From Dryomyza anilis (Eukaryota > Arthropoda > Insecta > Diptera > Dryomyzidae), in assembly GCA_951804985.1 (NCBI GenBank), contig OX638131.1, positions 3,472,001 through 3,536,000 of the forward strand: a stretch of DNA of 64,000 nucleotides. Reading direction: 5' to 3'. The notes under the pieces are model-generated. The model made no database searches. It saw only the letters and a program-made list of their open reading frames with translations, and was not told the origin of the DNA. Both the position numbers and the translations under genes were made by a program. The first letter of the stretch is position 1. Each line of letters begins with the position of its first letter. Shown piece after piece: positions 37,401 to 48,022 of this stretch.

Positions 37401-37739
37401 GTTACGAATGCCATAAAGGCCTTTTTTATCAGAATTAATAATGTAATAATTTTTATTAAAATTGTCAATGATATTATATACTTTTTAGAATTTAATTACT
37501 AACAGAAATAATATTGAAAAATACTTAATTACTCTACAAACCGAGAGAAGTGAATTTGAATACCGAAAACTACTAAAGAAACGATTTTCAATTCGACGTC
37601 TCATTACCAGAGGTCTAAGATAAAGGTTAATATTTTCGGAGGTTCGTAAATAACGCTCACTAAATAACATTTATTAAATAAATCAGTAATAAACCAGAAA
37701 TTAAAGAAAACAACTAAAAAAGGTTTTTCTGAGATAATT
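37401..37739. other. Spacer, no gene recognised
   Basis: AT-rich. No conserved coding or repeat feature identified. Confidence 0.3.
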
Positions 37740-38690
37740 TTTATTTTTGAAAAATTCGGTTTAAAATTTTTCAGCGATAAAAACAACCCAATGTCCAAAA
37801 AAATATATTCGACAAAAAAACAATATTCGAAAATTTTTGAAAACAGCGATAAAAACTAAGCAATGTTCGAAATTATTAATTACCAAAAAAAAAACATTAA
37901 TGTTCGAAAAAATTCGAAAATTAAAATTTTGTTCTAAAATTTCGTCAAAATCGCTATTTAAAAAAAAATATTCGACAAAAATGCAAAGTTCGAAAAAATT
38001 CGAAAATAAATATTTTTCTATACAAATTTAAAAAAAAATAAAAAAACTACAATGTTCGAAAAAATTCGAACATAAAAATATTTTGTTAAAAAAAATGTTT
38101 TAAACGACAAAAACAATGCAATGGCCGAAATCACAATTTTCCAAAAAATAATATTCAAAAAAAAAAAAGAACAACAATGTTCGAAAGAAAATACTTATTA
38201 TAAAATTTTTGTGGACGACAAAAACAATACAGTGGTTTTATAAAAAAAAAAATTCGACAAAAACAACAATGTTCGAAAAAATTAGAAAATAAATATGTTG
38301 TTATAAAAATTTTTTGGACGACAAAAACAATGCAATGGTCGAAATAACCATTTCCCAAAAAATATAAAAAAAGGAACAACAATGTTTGGAATAATTCGAA
38401 AATAAATATTTTGTTTTACAAATTTTGTGAATGATAAAAACTATTTGGTCGAAATCGCCATTTTATAAAAAAAAAATTTCGACAAAAACAACAATGTTCG
38501 AAAAAATTCGAAAATAAATATTGTGTAATACGAATTTTGTGAACGACAAAAATAATGCAATAGTCGAAATTACCATTTTTCAAATAAAAAATCTTCAACA
38601 AAAACAATAATGTTCGAAAACTTAAAAAAAAATAATATTGTTAAAAAAATTTTTGGACGACAAAAAATACTCTGTCAGAAATCACCATAT
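37740..38690. repeat. ~110-bp tandem repeat with GTTCGAAAAAATTCGAAAATAAA
   Basis: About eight diverged units. Marker GACGACAAAAACAATGCAATGG or its variants at 37776, 37843, 38104, 38213, 38318, 38427, 38540 and 38655 gives a regular 105-115-bp spacing from 38104 on. Each unit contains TTCGAAAAAATTCGAA, which is close to palindromic. Confidence 0.8.
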
Positions 38691-39634
38691 TCCAAGTACA
38701 AATTTTTATGTTACTCCAAGCCTTTATAGTTGTTAAAAAATAATATCTCTCAGTGAAAAACCAAATGGAAATAAAGATTAATAGTAATTTCTGATCAATA
38801 CAATTTTTTTCCAAACCTATTCAAATGGTTTAAGTCAAAGCAAATGGATTGAATTCATTGAAATAATTTAATGTTTGTTTACAAACTGAATATGATATTC
38901 GATCTTTTTAATTCGATCGAAAGTTGCAACATGCCCGATAAAAAATATATATATTTTAATTATATAAAACCATTAAGGTCTTATCAAGCATCATCTAGAA
39001 CTCAACTTTTCCATGTTTTATAGAACACACAAGCCAAACGCAACAACAGCTGTTTGCGTGGCCAGAACTTTTTTTTAGATTGGAAACAAATTAAACTAAA
39101 AATAAAGTATACCTTTTTAAAGCGCTTATTAAGTACGGAAAAGTAAAAGGTATTCTAAAATTAAAAAATAAAATGGGTTTAAAAATAGCATAAAAGCAAA
39201 ATTTATAAGGAAATAATAAAACGAGCAGCAACTGTTGCAAGGCCTTCAGGCGCCGTGAAGCCGAGCAACACCTGCTGCCTGCTGCACGTTTTCACACAAA
39301 GTCCACAAAGCGATTTGAAGTGAAATGAAGTGAGGCTAAATAGAGCTGCATAATGTTATAAAAAGGACACCCGTTTGAAGACTGAACAGAAAAAACAAAA
39401 GAATAAAACAAAAAAAAGGAACGAACTGCGACCGCGTTAGTGGCAACTTGGGTCATGGGATTTACATCTATTTTTGGCTCATTTATTTTAAAACAGAAAG
39501 GAATAAAAAAAACATGTTTCACAAAAGGTTAACGAAATGACAATAACATGCAAGTGGAAAACTAAACGAAACTGAACACTGAATGTAGCTTCTAATGTTG
39601 ATTTTACACTCGGAAAAAATAACTAGAAGAACTA
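38691..39634. other. Spacer, no gene recognised
   Basis: Mixed AT-rich DNA, with a TTCGATCGAAAGTTGC relative of the 31.9-kb repeat near 38913. No exon supported. Confidence 0.35.
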
Positions 39635-40855
39635 TAAAAACAATAAAAACTATAAAAATTATAAAAACTATAAAAACTATAAAAACTATAAAAACTATAA
39701 AAACTATAAAAACTATAAAAACTATAAAAACTATAAAAACTATAAAAACTATAAAAACTGTAAAAACTATAAAAACTATAAAAACTATAAAAACTATAAA
39801 AACTATAAAAACTATAAAAACTATAAAAACTATAAAAACTATAAAAACTATAAAAACTATAAAAACTATAAAAACTATAAAAACTATAAAAACTATAAAA
39901 ACTATAAAAACTATAAAAACTATAAAAACTATAAAAACTATAAAAACTATAAAAACTATAAAAACTATAAAAACTATAAAAACTATAAAAACTATAAAAA
40001 CTATAAAAACTATAAAAACTATAAAAACTATAAAAACTATAAAAACTATAAAAACTATAAAAACTATAAAAACTATAAAAACTATAAAAACTATAAAAAC
40101 TATAAAAACTATAAAAACTATAAAAACTATAAAAACTATAAAAACTATAAAAACTATAAAAACTATAAAAACTATAAAAACTATAAAAACTATAAAAACT
40201 ATAAAAACTATAAAAACTATAAAAACTATAAAAACTATAAAAACTATAAAAACTATAAAAACTATAAAAACTATAAAAACTATAAAAACTATAAAAACTA
40301 TAAAAAACTATAAAACTATAAAAACTATAAAAACTATAAAAACTATAAAAACTATAAAAACTATAAAAACTATAAAAACTATAAAAACTATAAAAACTAT
40401 AAAAACTATAAAAACTATAAAAACTATAAAAACTATAAAAACTATAAAAACTATAAAAACTATAAAAACTATAAAAACTATAAAAACTATAAAAACTATA
40501 AAAACTATAAAAACTATAAAAACTATAAAAACTATAAAAACTATAAAAACTATAAAAACTATAAAAACTATAAAAACTATAAAAACTATAAAAACTATAA
40601 AAACTATAAAAACTATAAAAACTATAAAAACTATAAAAACTATAAAAACTATAAAAACTGTAAAAAACTATAAAAACTATAAAAACTATAAAAACTATAA
40701 AAACTATAAAAACTATAAAAACTATATAAACTATAACTATAACTATAAAAACTATAAAAACTATAAAAACTATAAAACTATAAAAACTATAAAAACTATA
40801 AAACTATAAAAATTATAAAAACTATAAAAACTATAAAAACTATAAAAACTATAGA
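39635..40855. repeat. (CTATAAAAA)n nonamer array
   Basis: About 130 copies of a 9-bp unit, almost perfect from 39660 to 40690, with rare single-base indels (near 40302 and 40665) and a degenerate right edge including CTATAACTATAA. The Thr-Ile-Lys repeat frame is an artefact of the period. Confidence 0.97.
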
Positions 40856-41521
40856 AACATATAGAATGCATACTACAGATTTTGACAATTTGAATGCAAT
40901 TGAAATACGTCTATTTTGTATTAAAAAAATTGAATTCTGAAACATCAAAAAACAAATTTACCATTTCAATCGGAAGTGGAATTGTTTCAGGTTTTTGCTT
41001 TTAAAATTTAAATTTAAAAATTTATCATTATTATAAAATATTTCTTTAACTATGAAATACTACAAAATACTATTAAAAAATCATGAATATTTTAAAAATA
41101 TTTTTGAGTTTATAGAAAAATATTTTCTTTTACAAAAAAGTGTCATATTTAACAACATTTATGACATGTATTTTTTGTAGTGGAGATTTTAAAGTATTCG
41201 TTATAGCTTTTAATGTCTTTTTTTATTTGTTTTTGTTGCTTTTGATTTTGTTGTTGTATATTGTTTGTTCACGTGGCTTGGTTTATGTGATTGAGCAGGA
41301 AGGAAGCAGTATTAGCAGCACCAACAGCAGTAGCTACCAACGTCCTTTGATACCTTTGGCCATGGGAGGTAGCTAAACCAATATACAGTACGGCAAACAC
41401 ATAAGAGACAAGAACATTTTTACAAAAAAAAAAGGAGAAAACAAAAAATATTAGAAATTCCCCATAGAACAAGTGACTCAAAAATGAAATGTGTTTTTAT
41501 AAAGGACATCTGAAGCGTAAC
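40856..41521. other. Spacer with a MITE relative at about 40885-40985
   Basis: 40885-40985 shares the internal block and right end (TTTCAATCGGAAGT) of the repeat at 31.9 kb. The rest shows no gene; CAGCAC/AACAGC-type sequence occurs at 41310-41340. Confidence 0.4.
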
Positions 41522-42013
41522 GTCTGATGTAGAGAAGGGCGCGTGCCGTGCTTTTTTCGTGTCACGCTCGAAAATCTGAGTTCGTGCTAGTTGGTGTGGT
41601 ACACGTATGTGTCTGTGCCTCCAAGATTTTTGTTTTTATAGTTCTACCCTAATTCAAAAAAACCCTTACATCCAGCTTTATTACATCCAGCTTTATTTAT
41701 TATAGGGACTAAAACCCTTTGGAATATCGGTTCCGGTTCACGTTCTAAGATTTTTAAAAAAGCGGATCTGATTCCAACAGGAAAAAACATATCGTCGGTG
41801 ATACTGCAAAACCACCTATATACATTTTCGTATACCTCTTACAAAATGATTTTTTACTGAAGAAACAAAACAATTTTGAGTCTCAATTCTGCACTTACTT
41901 CATACAAAATTAAGTGTGTCATAACCTATAATGGCATTTATCTTATTTAAACGATAAACATATTATTTAAAACCGGATTATAACACAAATTAAGGCGTAA
42001 TTTTCACTTGCAG

Positions 42014-42362
42014 TTTTTTTTTTTTTTTACAAATTAACCAAAGCTCAGGGGATGCCCCCTATACATGTAATGCACAGTGTTGATCGTAAGAAGGGATGAT
42101 AGGTTAAAGGGAGGGGGGAAAGATGGAGTAGTGTCGGTGAATGTTTGTTTTGAACTTGCCAATATCGAAAATGTCGGGAAAAACGGACGCAGGGAGATTG
42201 TTCCACAAACGTGTTGTGCGACTGAAGAACGAAGTCTCTCTATAATGCGTATATCTGTTGAGAGCCGAATGGACTACGAAGGGGTGGGCTTGGTTTGATG
42301 CCCGAGTAGAACGAGAAAACACACGACCTGGCGGTTTTGTAGTATCATCGACGATATATGGA
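42014..42362 (-). mobile_element. 5'-truncated non-LTR retrotransposon nested in the hAT-like element
   Basis: Read on the minus strand, a reverse-transcriptase C-terminal tail is followed by a short 3' UTR and an A-run (T-run on + at about 42015-42030). Lack of upstream RT sequence fits 5' truncation by target-primed reverse transcription. The exact 5' junction and any target duplication could not be fixed. Confidence 0.7.
42104..42362 (-). pseudogene. Reverse transcriptase C-terminal fragment (Jockey/CR1-like)
   Basis: Encodes a conserved C-terminal signature: SNQAHPFVVHSALNRYTHYR followed by ETSFFSRTTRLWNNLPASVF and FKTNIHRHYS, ending in PSL-stop. This arrangement, in particular SFFSRTxRLWNxLPAxVFP, is common at the end of ORF2 of arthropod non-LTR elements annotated as jockey-type. 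Only about the last 85 residues remain; the polymerase palm (YxDD) and the endonuclease are absent. The frame upstream of about 42362 belongs to the surrounding DNA transposon. Confidence 0.8.
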
Positions 42363-42666
42363 TTCCAATTCCAGTTCCGGTTCCACACATTTTTAATAAC
42401 GATTTCGGTTCCAAAAATCTTAAGGTTTTCGGTATTATTTTTCACGTTTCGCCTGCTTTTTCATGTTTTTTCGTGATTTTTTCTTGTTTGGTCATGTTTT
42501 TCCGTATTTTGTCGTGTTTTTTTGTGTTTCTTTTTAAATCCCGTGCTTTATCGTGCTTCTCGTGCGTACCTGTAAAATATGTCGTCGGGCTCGTGCTCGT
42601 GAGTATCACCTATCGTCGTGCCCGTGCGTTTTCGTGCCATCAAAAACAGGCACGCGTCCATCTCTA

Positions 42667-42720
42667 GTCTGATGTAATGAAGGATTTTGTTAAAAATAAA
42701 CAGACCTATTATTCATAAAT
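42667..42720. other. hAT right-flank target duplication and spacer
   Basis: GTCTGATG (42667-42674) is the right copy of the 8-bp duplication. Confidence 0.75.
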
Positions 42721-42739
42721 TTTGTTTTATATTTTGGGA

Positions 42740-43020
42740 AAATAAAGGCATTATTCCCCAAGACAATTCTTCCCAAAAATTATTTATTCCAGAGACAATT
42801 TTTTCTGAGACCATTCCTCATCCCCTACCAATTATTTCAAGAGACAATACGTCCTCAAGAAAATGTATTCTATGATAAACCTCAATACTCTCCCCACAAA
42901 TTATATCCTGAGACTGTTCTTGCCCGAGACAATCTTCTCCGAGTACAAATCATCCCCGACCAATTATTCCCGGACCCAATTTTACTCCGATCATTTATTT
43001 TTCCAGACAATTAATCTTCA
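42740..43020. repeat. Degenerate GACAATTCTTCCCGA minisatellite, copy 3
   Basis: Units such as AGACAATTCTTCCC, GAGACAATTTTTTCTG, GAGACAATCTTCTCCGAG and CCAATTATTCCCGG. Same family as 14.9 and 27.6 kb. Confidence 0.65.
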
Positions 43021-43294
43021 TGACTTTTGTAAAATTTTATTAGGAGTAGAAATAAAAATATTTAATTATAAAATCCACAGATGTAAAAAATAACCTCACA
43101 ATTTTTTTGTTTTTTTTTTTCAATTTGCCATATTATAATCTGAATTTGAGTTATATAGAAAATCAAAAAATTCAAAATATATTAAATTTCAAAATATTAA
43201 AATATAGTAAAATTCAAGTTTAAAATAGAAAACCACGAGAATTTCGCTTTATTTAGTTTTAGTAATAACTCTAAGTATGAGTGGCATCTCCCAT

Positions 43295-43560
43295 AATACT
43301 AATAATAACAATAGTTTGGCGCTACAGTCCTAGACGAACTTAGACCGAGCTCTCTCACCATTTTGAGCTGTGCGTGTTATATTTGTACTCAAAGTGGTGG
43401 GACCTACTGTTCAGAGGCAAAGTTTTACTCTCGTAGGTTTGCCGTTTACTGCCGAGAGGTAGCGCGGTATAGAAAAATGTTTCTATGAAAAGATGTTGTT
43501 AGCCCCAGCCCAGTTCAACGCACTAACCTTGAGCTACCGACGCTAAGGCATCTCCCATAC
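43295..43560 (-). mobile_element. tRNA-derived SINE-like repeat, copy 1
   Basis: Read on the minus strand, the head contains TAGCTCAAGGTTAG (complement of 43523-43536), close to a tRNA A box. The body contains GAGAGCTCGGTCTAAGTTCG, and the 3' tail TGTAGCGCCA leads into a TATTGTTATTATTAG simple tail. The body and tail are shared with 46.4 kb. The B box is not clear here. Confidence 0.4.
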
Positions 43561-43970
43561 CAGATACAAATTTGAAGTGCTGTATGGCAACAGTTTTTGC
43601 AGTGATATCAACATATTTCACACATGGGTCTTGTTAAGTACCCCATATAATTTGAACTCACCACACTGAAATTTACCACACTGGAAATCACCATACCGAA
43701 ATTCATCACTACACAACTCACTAAACAAAAAATTACAAAAAAAAATTCTACGGGATAAACAAACTATGAAGAATTTTACGGGAAGGCATTCTATAATATC
43801 GTGGAATAATTTAACGAGGAACAATTCTACCGAAAAGAACAGGGATGAATTATCTTTGAAAAAAGTTGTTTTGGCGAAGAATTATTTTTCCTTTTGGTTA
43901 CCACATTTATAACACCAATGAAAAAACTTTCCTCAGCGAAACACGGGTCCTTGTAGGGTTTAATAATAAA
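43561..43970. mobile_element. Helentron-like non-autonomous repeat segment with 15-mer arrays, copy 1
   Basis: 43650-43735 holds diverged CACCACACTGAAATT units. 43735-43850 holds GAATTCTACGGGAA-like units. It ends in TTGAAAAAAGTTGTTTTGGCGAAGAATTATT and AACACGGGTCCTTG. Order and sequence match 47.04-47.72 kb. Assignment to Helentron/HINE is tentative. Confidence 0.4.
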
Positions 43971-45070
43971 TCAATAAAAAATTAGTTTGTTTTCAAAATT
44001 TTAAATAGTGTTCTTTTTAAGGAAATCAATTTTGATTTGTAAGTATAATGACCACATGTTCCAGGTTGGGGGTTAAAACTTAAATTTTACAAAAGCTTGT
44101 TTTATTAGTTTTAAAAGGAGTTCTTGGCGGAGTTTCTACTTTTACTCATTCGTGAGATATTTCAATTTGAACATCAGACTTTTGGATTTTTTTTTTCAAA
44201 AACTTAATACGATAGAAATTGACCGTTACCAAATTTAGATTCAGCACACTTTAGAATATATATAAAAAATTACATGTAATAATAACTACCCATGCCGATT
44301 TTAGAACGGTTTAACTCTAGAAAATATCGATTTTTTTGTACTTTTTTCACCTTAAGGACGATGCGCGAGCATAAGATTTTATTTAAAATTGATATAATTT
44401 TAGGAGAACATTAATAGATACAATATATATTTTTTTGAGTCTATTACGATACAAAAAAAGCTTTATATAAATGTTAAAAAATAAAAATATGGATTTAAAG
44501 TGTTTTTTAACTTCATCTGCAATGCGCGAACACATAATATTATTTTTTTTTTACTCAAATTTTTTGTGGTAAACTCTAGCAGTACAATGTAACTTATAAG
44601 CCCTATTACATTTTGAAATAAAAATAAAAGTTTGGATTCGATCCGTCCTAATGAACATTGTTCATTGAACAATTTCTGACTCATTTTTGTAACTTTAAAT
44701 CACTATTTCTCTGGTAGTAGCGATCGGGAAAAATATACAAAAAAAAAAATATGGTCAATGCATTTCTCATTACCGTTTCCAAATGCACAAATTCCATTGA
44801 AATCAAAAATGGTGTAACTCTCCTCTCGGTCCTGGTCGATTTTGTGTGGAATACGAAACGCTAAAATACGAAATGTAACATTTTCATATTTTGAAATTTT
44901 TTGTTCCTATAAAAAATATGTTTGAGTAGGCATGTTAAATTTTAAAAATATTCAACATTTTCCAAATTCAAATTTTTCTTTTCGGTCAAATATTGCTGAA
45001 AGCCGAAAGATTTTAAAATTGCAACCTCCCAAGTCATACGGAGCACAACTTAAAACTGAAATTGAAATCG
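43971..45070. other. Spacer, no gene recognised
   Basis: AT-rich. Two diverged segments with GATGCGCGAGCATAAGATTTTATTT (44359) and AATGCGCGAACACATAATATT (44520) suggest an old ~160-bp duplication. No exon. Confidence 0.4.
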
Positions 45071-46360
45071 TAATTCGTTTCATTTCAATTCTTGACTCCA
45101 ACCACTGAATAAAAAAAAAGTTTTTCTTCTTTTTTTATTTCCTTTTTTTATCATTTTGCTCCACATTTTTCGGAAGTAGTATGAGTTAATTGCAGGCAAC
45201 GGTGTCGACGCTTGATGTGTGCCATGTGTCCTTTTGTTGTTGTATGTGTGCGTGTTGAAGTGACACGTTAATGGAGCAGCAGCAGGAACAACAACGACGG
45301 CGGCAGCGGCAACATGCACAAAACGAGCAACAACTATAACTCTAGAACCAGCGCAACAGCAACTGCGTTATAAATTGACAACAATTTAATACAAACTGGT
45401 TAAATACATAAATTTGTGCAGCACGTTTTGCTCGTTAATGTTGTTGATGTTGTTGCCGTCACAAATTGCAGTTGCTGTCAAATACTATGGTTCACATGCA
45501 ATGCACTCTCGCATGTGATTCACTTGTCATTGTTGTTGTCAGTTGCTACGCTCTACCACGTATCACGTTCTGTTGCCGTCACCCCTATAAATCCCACCCA
45601 TCACACAACAACCCCCTGGCGGGTATGTTGTTCATTTTGTGTTGTTTGCCGTCAACTGCAGCAGCAGCTGCTGCTTCTGTTCTGCAGTTGTTGATCGAGT
45701 CTCTAAGCTTGTTATTGCGTTCGTCTCGTCGTCGTCATCGTCGTCTTAACGCATAAAGCAAAATCTTGTTATCCTGCAGCTGTTTGTTGTTGTTGTTTTA
45801 TCTCTCTCCAGTTGTTGTTGTCCTTGCAATCCTTGCTGCCACCGACAACAGCAACAACATGTTTTTGTGGCTTCATTATCTTCATCTGAGGTGTTCAAAA
45901 CTTTGCGAAAAGTTTATATAAAACACATCCCAGCCAAGACTCGTTAACGCATTAAAGTCTTAATTTGTTCTTAAATGTATTTGCAACTATTTGAAGAGTC
46001 TATCAAAATAATAAGGTTTAATTATTTCATAAAAATTATGTTCTTTCTTTGAAGATAAAGTATTAGCACTTAAATATAAAATTTAATATCACCTAAATAC
46101 ATCTGAATTTATTTAAAAACTAACGTCTTCTATAAATTAAGTTTTGTCTCAATTTTCGAACAAATGCATAGTACGAAAAGTATTACAAAAATGAAAATAA
46201 TGAAAATTAACAGAATTTGTTAGAATCAGATATCATACTAAAATTAAATATAAATTTTTCTGACAATGGAGATTTTATGATTTTAAATTTAATAAATCAA
46301 TGTGGAGAATTTTCAGCGAAGTTCGGTCATGCAGATTGAACCCACTGGGACGTCAAAATC
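45071..46360. other. Spacer with CAG/GTTG-rich stretch, no supportable gene
   Basis: 45240-45870 has higher GC, with CAGCAGCAG, GTTGTTGTTG and CGTCGTCGTC microsatellites. The open frames there are interrupted and lack domains. 45880-46360 is AT-rich. Confidence 0.4.
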
Positions 46361-46364
46361 AATA

Positions 46365-46545
46365 TAATAATTGTAAAAATTATGCGCTACAGCTTTGAAG
46401 AACCTAGGCCGAGCTCTCTCCTCATTTGAGCAGTACATATTAAATATACACTCAAAATAGTGGAACCTAAGTTTAATGCAGAATTCAAACCGATTACACG
46501 ACAAGATTCAGCAACCTTTAAGGGTTAAGATGTGAAAATATGGAC
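46365..46545 (-). mobile_element. tRNA-derived SINE-like repeat, copy 2
   Basis: On the minus strand GGTTTGAATTC (complement of 46481-46491) resembles a tRNA B box (GGTTCGANTCC). The body and tail GAGAGAGCTCGGCCTAGGTT..TGTAGCGCAT are shared with 43.3 kb, and an ATTATTATAT tail follows. Immediately beyond, at 46588-46628, a 20-bp unit (TTAGGCAGTGTTTTACTTCC) is duplicated. Confidence 0.4.
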
Positions 46546-46724
46546 AAGTTGGCAACTCTGGAAGTTACTTATTTGATCCGTTTTTCTTAGGCAGTGTTTT
46601 ACTTCCTTAGGCAGTGTTTTACTTCCGTAGGTCTACAATTGATTATCGAGAGGTAATGTCGCAACAATATTTTTCGAAATTTTTCGAACAATGTTGTTTT
46701 TGTCGAATTTTTTTATTAATTCCG

Positions 46725-47820
46725 ACTAGACGTCAAAACGGCTGAACCGAATTTAACAACATTTTGGCACAACATGTAAGTTGGATCTGGGCAGAGTATT
46801 ATAGGCTATATATTGGTGAGACTAGTGGACTGGGCGTCCCATATAACCCAAAAATTAAAAACAATAAAAACAAATATCGCAATTAGGATAGCAATTTGAA
46901 TGAAATTTTGGTCAGCGTTATATTTAACCAGTCTAAACGGTCTCGCCGAATGTGGACGGGATTGGACCACTGGGAGTGGCACCCCCCATAGAAGGTACGT
47001 TTTCACAGTCAACAGTTATTATATTGATATCAAGATTTTTCACACCATGGTAACAACCACCTCAAATTCTTTAAACTCACCACACCAAAATTCATCACAA
47101 CTAAATTCACCACATTAAAACTGACCACAATGAAACTCACCGCACCAAAACTCACCACAACAAAATTCACCACACTATAATTCACCACACTAAAATTCAC
47201 CACACTAAAATTCACCACACTTAAACTCAACACACTAAAATTCACCACAATAAAATTCACCACACTAAACTCACCACACTAAAACTTACCACACTAAAAC
47301 TCACCACACTACAGTTCACCTCACAAAAACTCACCACAATAAAATTCAATATTAAAACTCACCACACTTAAACTCACCACATCAAAATTCACCACACCTA
47401 AACTCACCACACTAAAACATCTACTGTAAAAAACTCTACGGGGAAAAATTCTACGTTAAATAATTCTACAGGGAAGAATTCTACCGGGAAGAATTCTACG
47501 GGAAGAATTCTACCGGGAAGAATTCTACCGAGAAGATTTTCACGTGGAATATTTCTACTAGGAAGAATTCTACGGCGAAATGTTCTACGGGGAAGAATTC
47601 TCAGCGGAAGGGCAGTCTGAGAAAGAATTGTCTTTGAGAAAAGTTGTTATGGCGGAGAATTATTATTTGGTTACTACATTTATAAAACAAAAAAAAAAAC
47701 TTCAACAGCTAAGCACGGGCCCTTCATATAAATAATAAAAATGTTTTTTTATAATAATAAAATCGCTCCATATCTTTGAATTCACAAAATCTTGGCACGA
47801 GTCGTGCACGGGTCCAGCAG
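46725..47820 (+). mobile_element. Helentron-like non-autonomous element with 15-mer arrays, copy 2
   Basis: The 5' part contains GTCAAAACGGCTGAACCGAA and later GAATGAAATTTTGGTCAGCG, a 'gctgaaccgatttxxatgaaatttt' pattern I associate with arthropod Helentrons and their HINE/DINE-1 derivatives. Then follow about 25 CACCACACTAAAACT units (47080-47420), GAAGAATTCTACGGG units (47430-47600), and an end with GAAAAGTTGTTATGGCGGAG and GCACGGGTCCAGCAGGTTCT (47806-47825), similar to Helitron-type 3' ends. No Rep/helicase is present. Confidence 0.42.
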
Positions 47821-47885
47821 GTTCTAAATAAATACTCCCATAAATAGTTTTTGAAAGGAACAAATATTTGTATTGAATTTACATA

Positions 47886-48022
47886 CACCCAGAAAAAAAT
47901 ACTATATAAATAATAATTTTTTCAATAGGAAAAATTATTATTTTAGTTGGACAATACCATTAAATACTAGAAAATACCATGACATTGCCATTGAATTTAT
48001 ATGAAAAGATTTATTTTTTGTG
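47886..48022 (-). mobile_element. Truncated copy of the 216-bp CACCCAG MITE
   Basis: TA precedes CACCCAGAAAAAAATA. The sequence is collinear with the reverse complement of 53.9-54.1 kb through ACCATTAAATACTAGAAAAT and CCATGACATTGCC, then homology stops near 48020 without a right end. Confidence 0.75.

Larger units (their letters stand above)
41530..42666. mobile_element. Non-autonomous hAT-like DNA transposon
   Basis: The 8-bp sequence GTCTGATG is present on both sides (41522-41529 and 42667-42674). Terminal inverted repeats are TAGAGAAGGGCGCGTGCC (left) and TAGAGATGGACGCGTGCC (complement of right), 16/18 identical. An 8-bp duplication with TAGAGATGG-type ends is diagnostic of the hAT superfamily. 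About 100-200 bp inside each end, GTGC/CGTG words are dense, resembling hAT subterminal repeats. No transposase is visible. The interior is occupied by a retrotransposon fragment. Confidence 0.85.

Noticed and set aside
39595..40809. 404-codon Thr-Ile-Lys repeat frame
   Set aside because: The 9-bp CTATAAAAA array gives a 3-residue repeat; not a lysine-rich structural protein.
42445..42640. CGTG/GTGC-rich stretch as a separate satellite
   Set aside because: It lies directly inside the right end of the hAT-like element, with a counterpart inside the left end, so it is better explained as subterminal repeats.
45416..45756. Overlapping 92- and 96-codon frames in a GC-richer stretch
   Set aside because: Frames run over GTTGTTG, CAGCAG and CGTCGT microsatellites; no conserved residues and two frames equally open.
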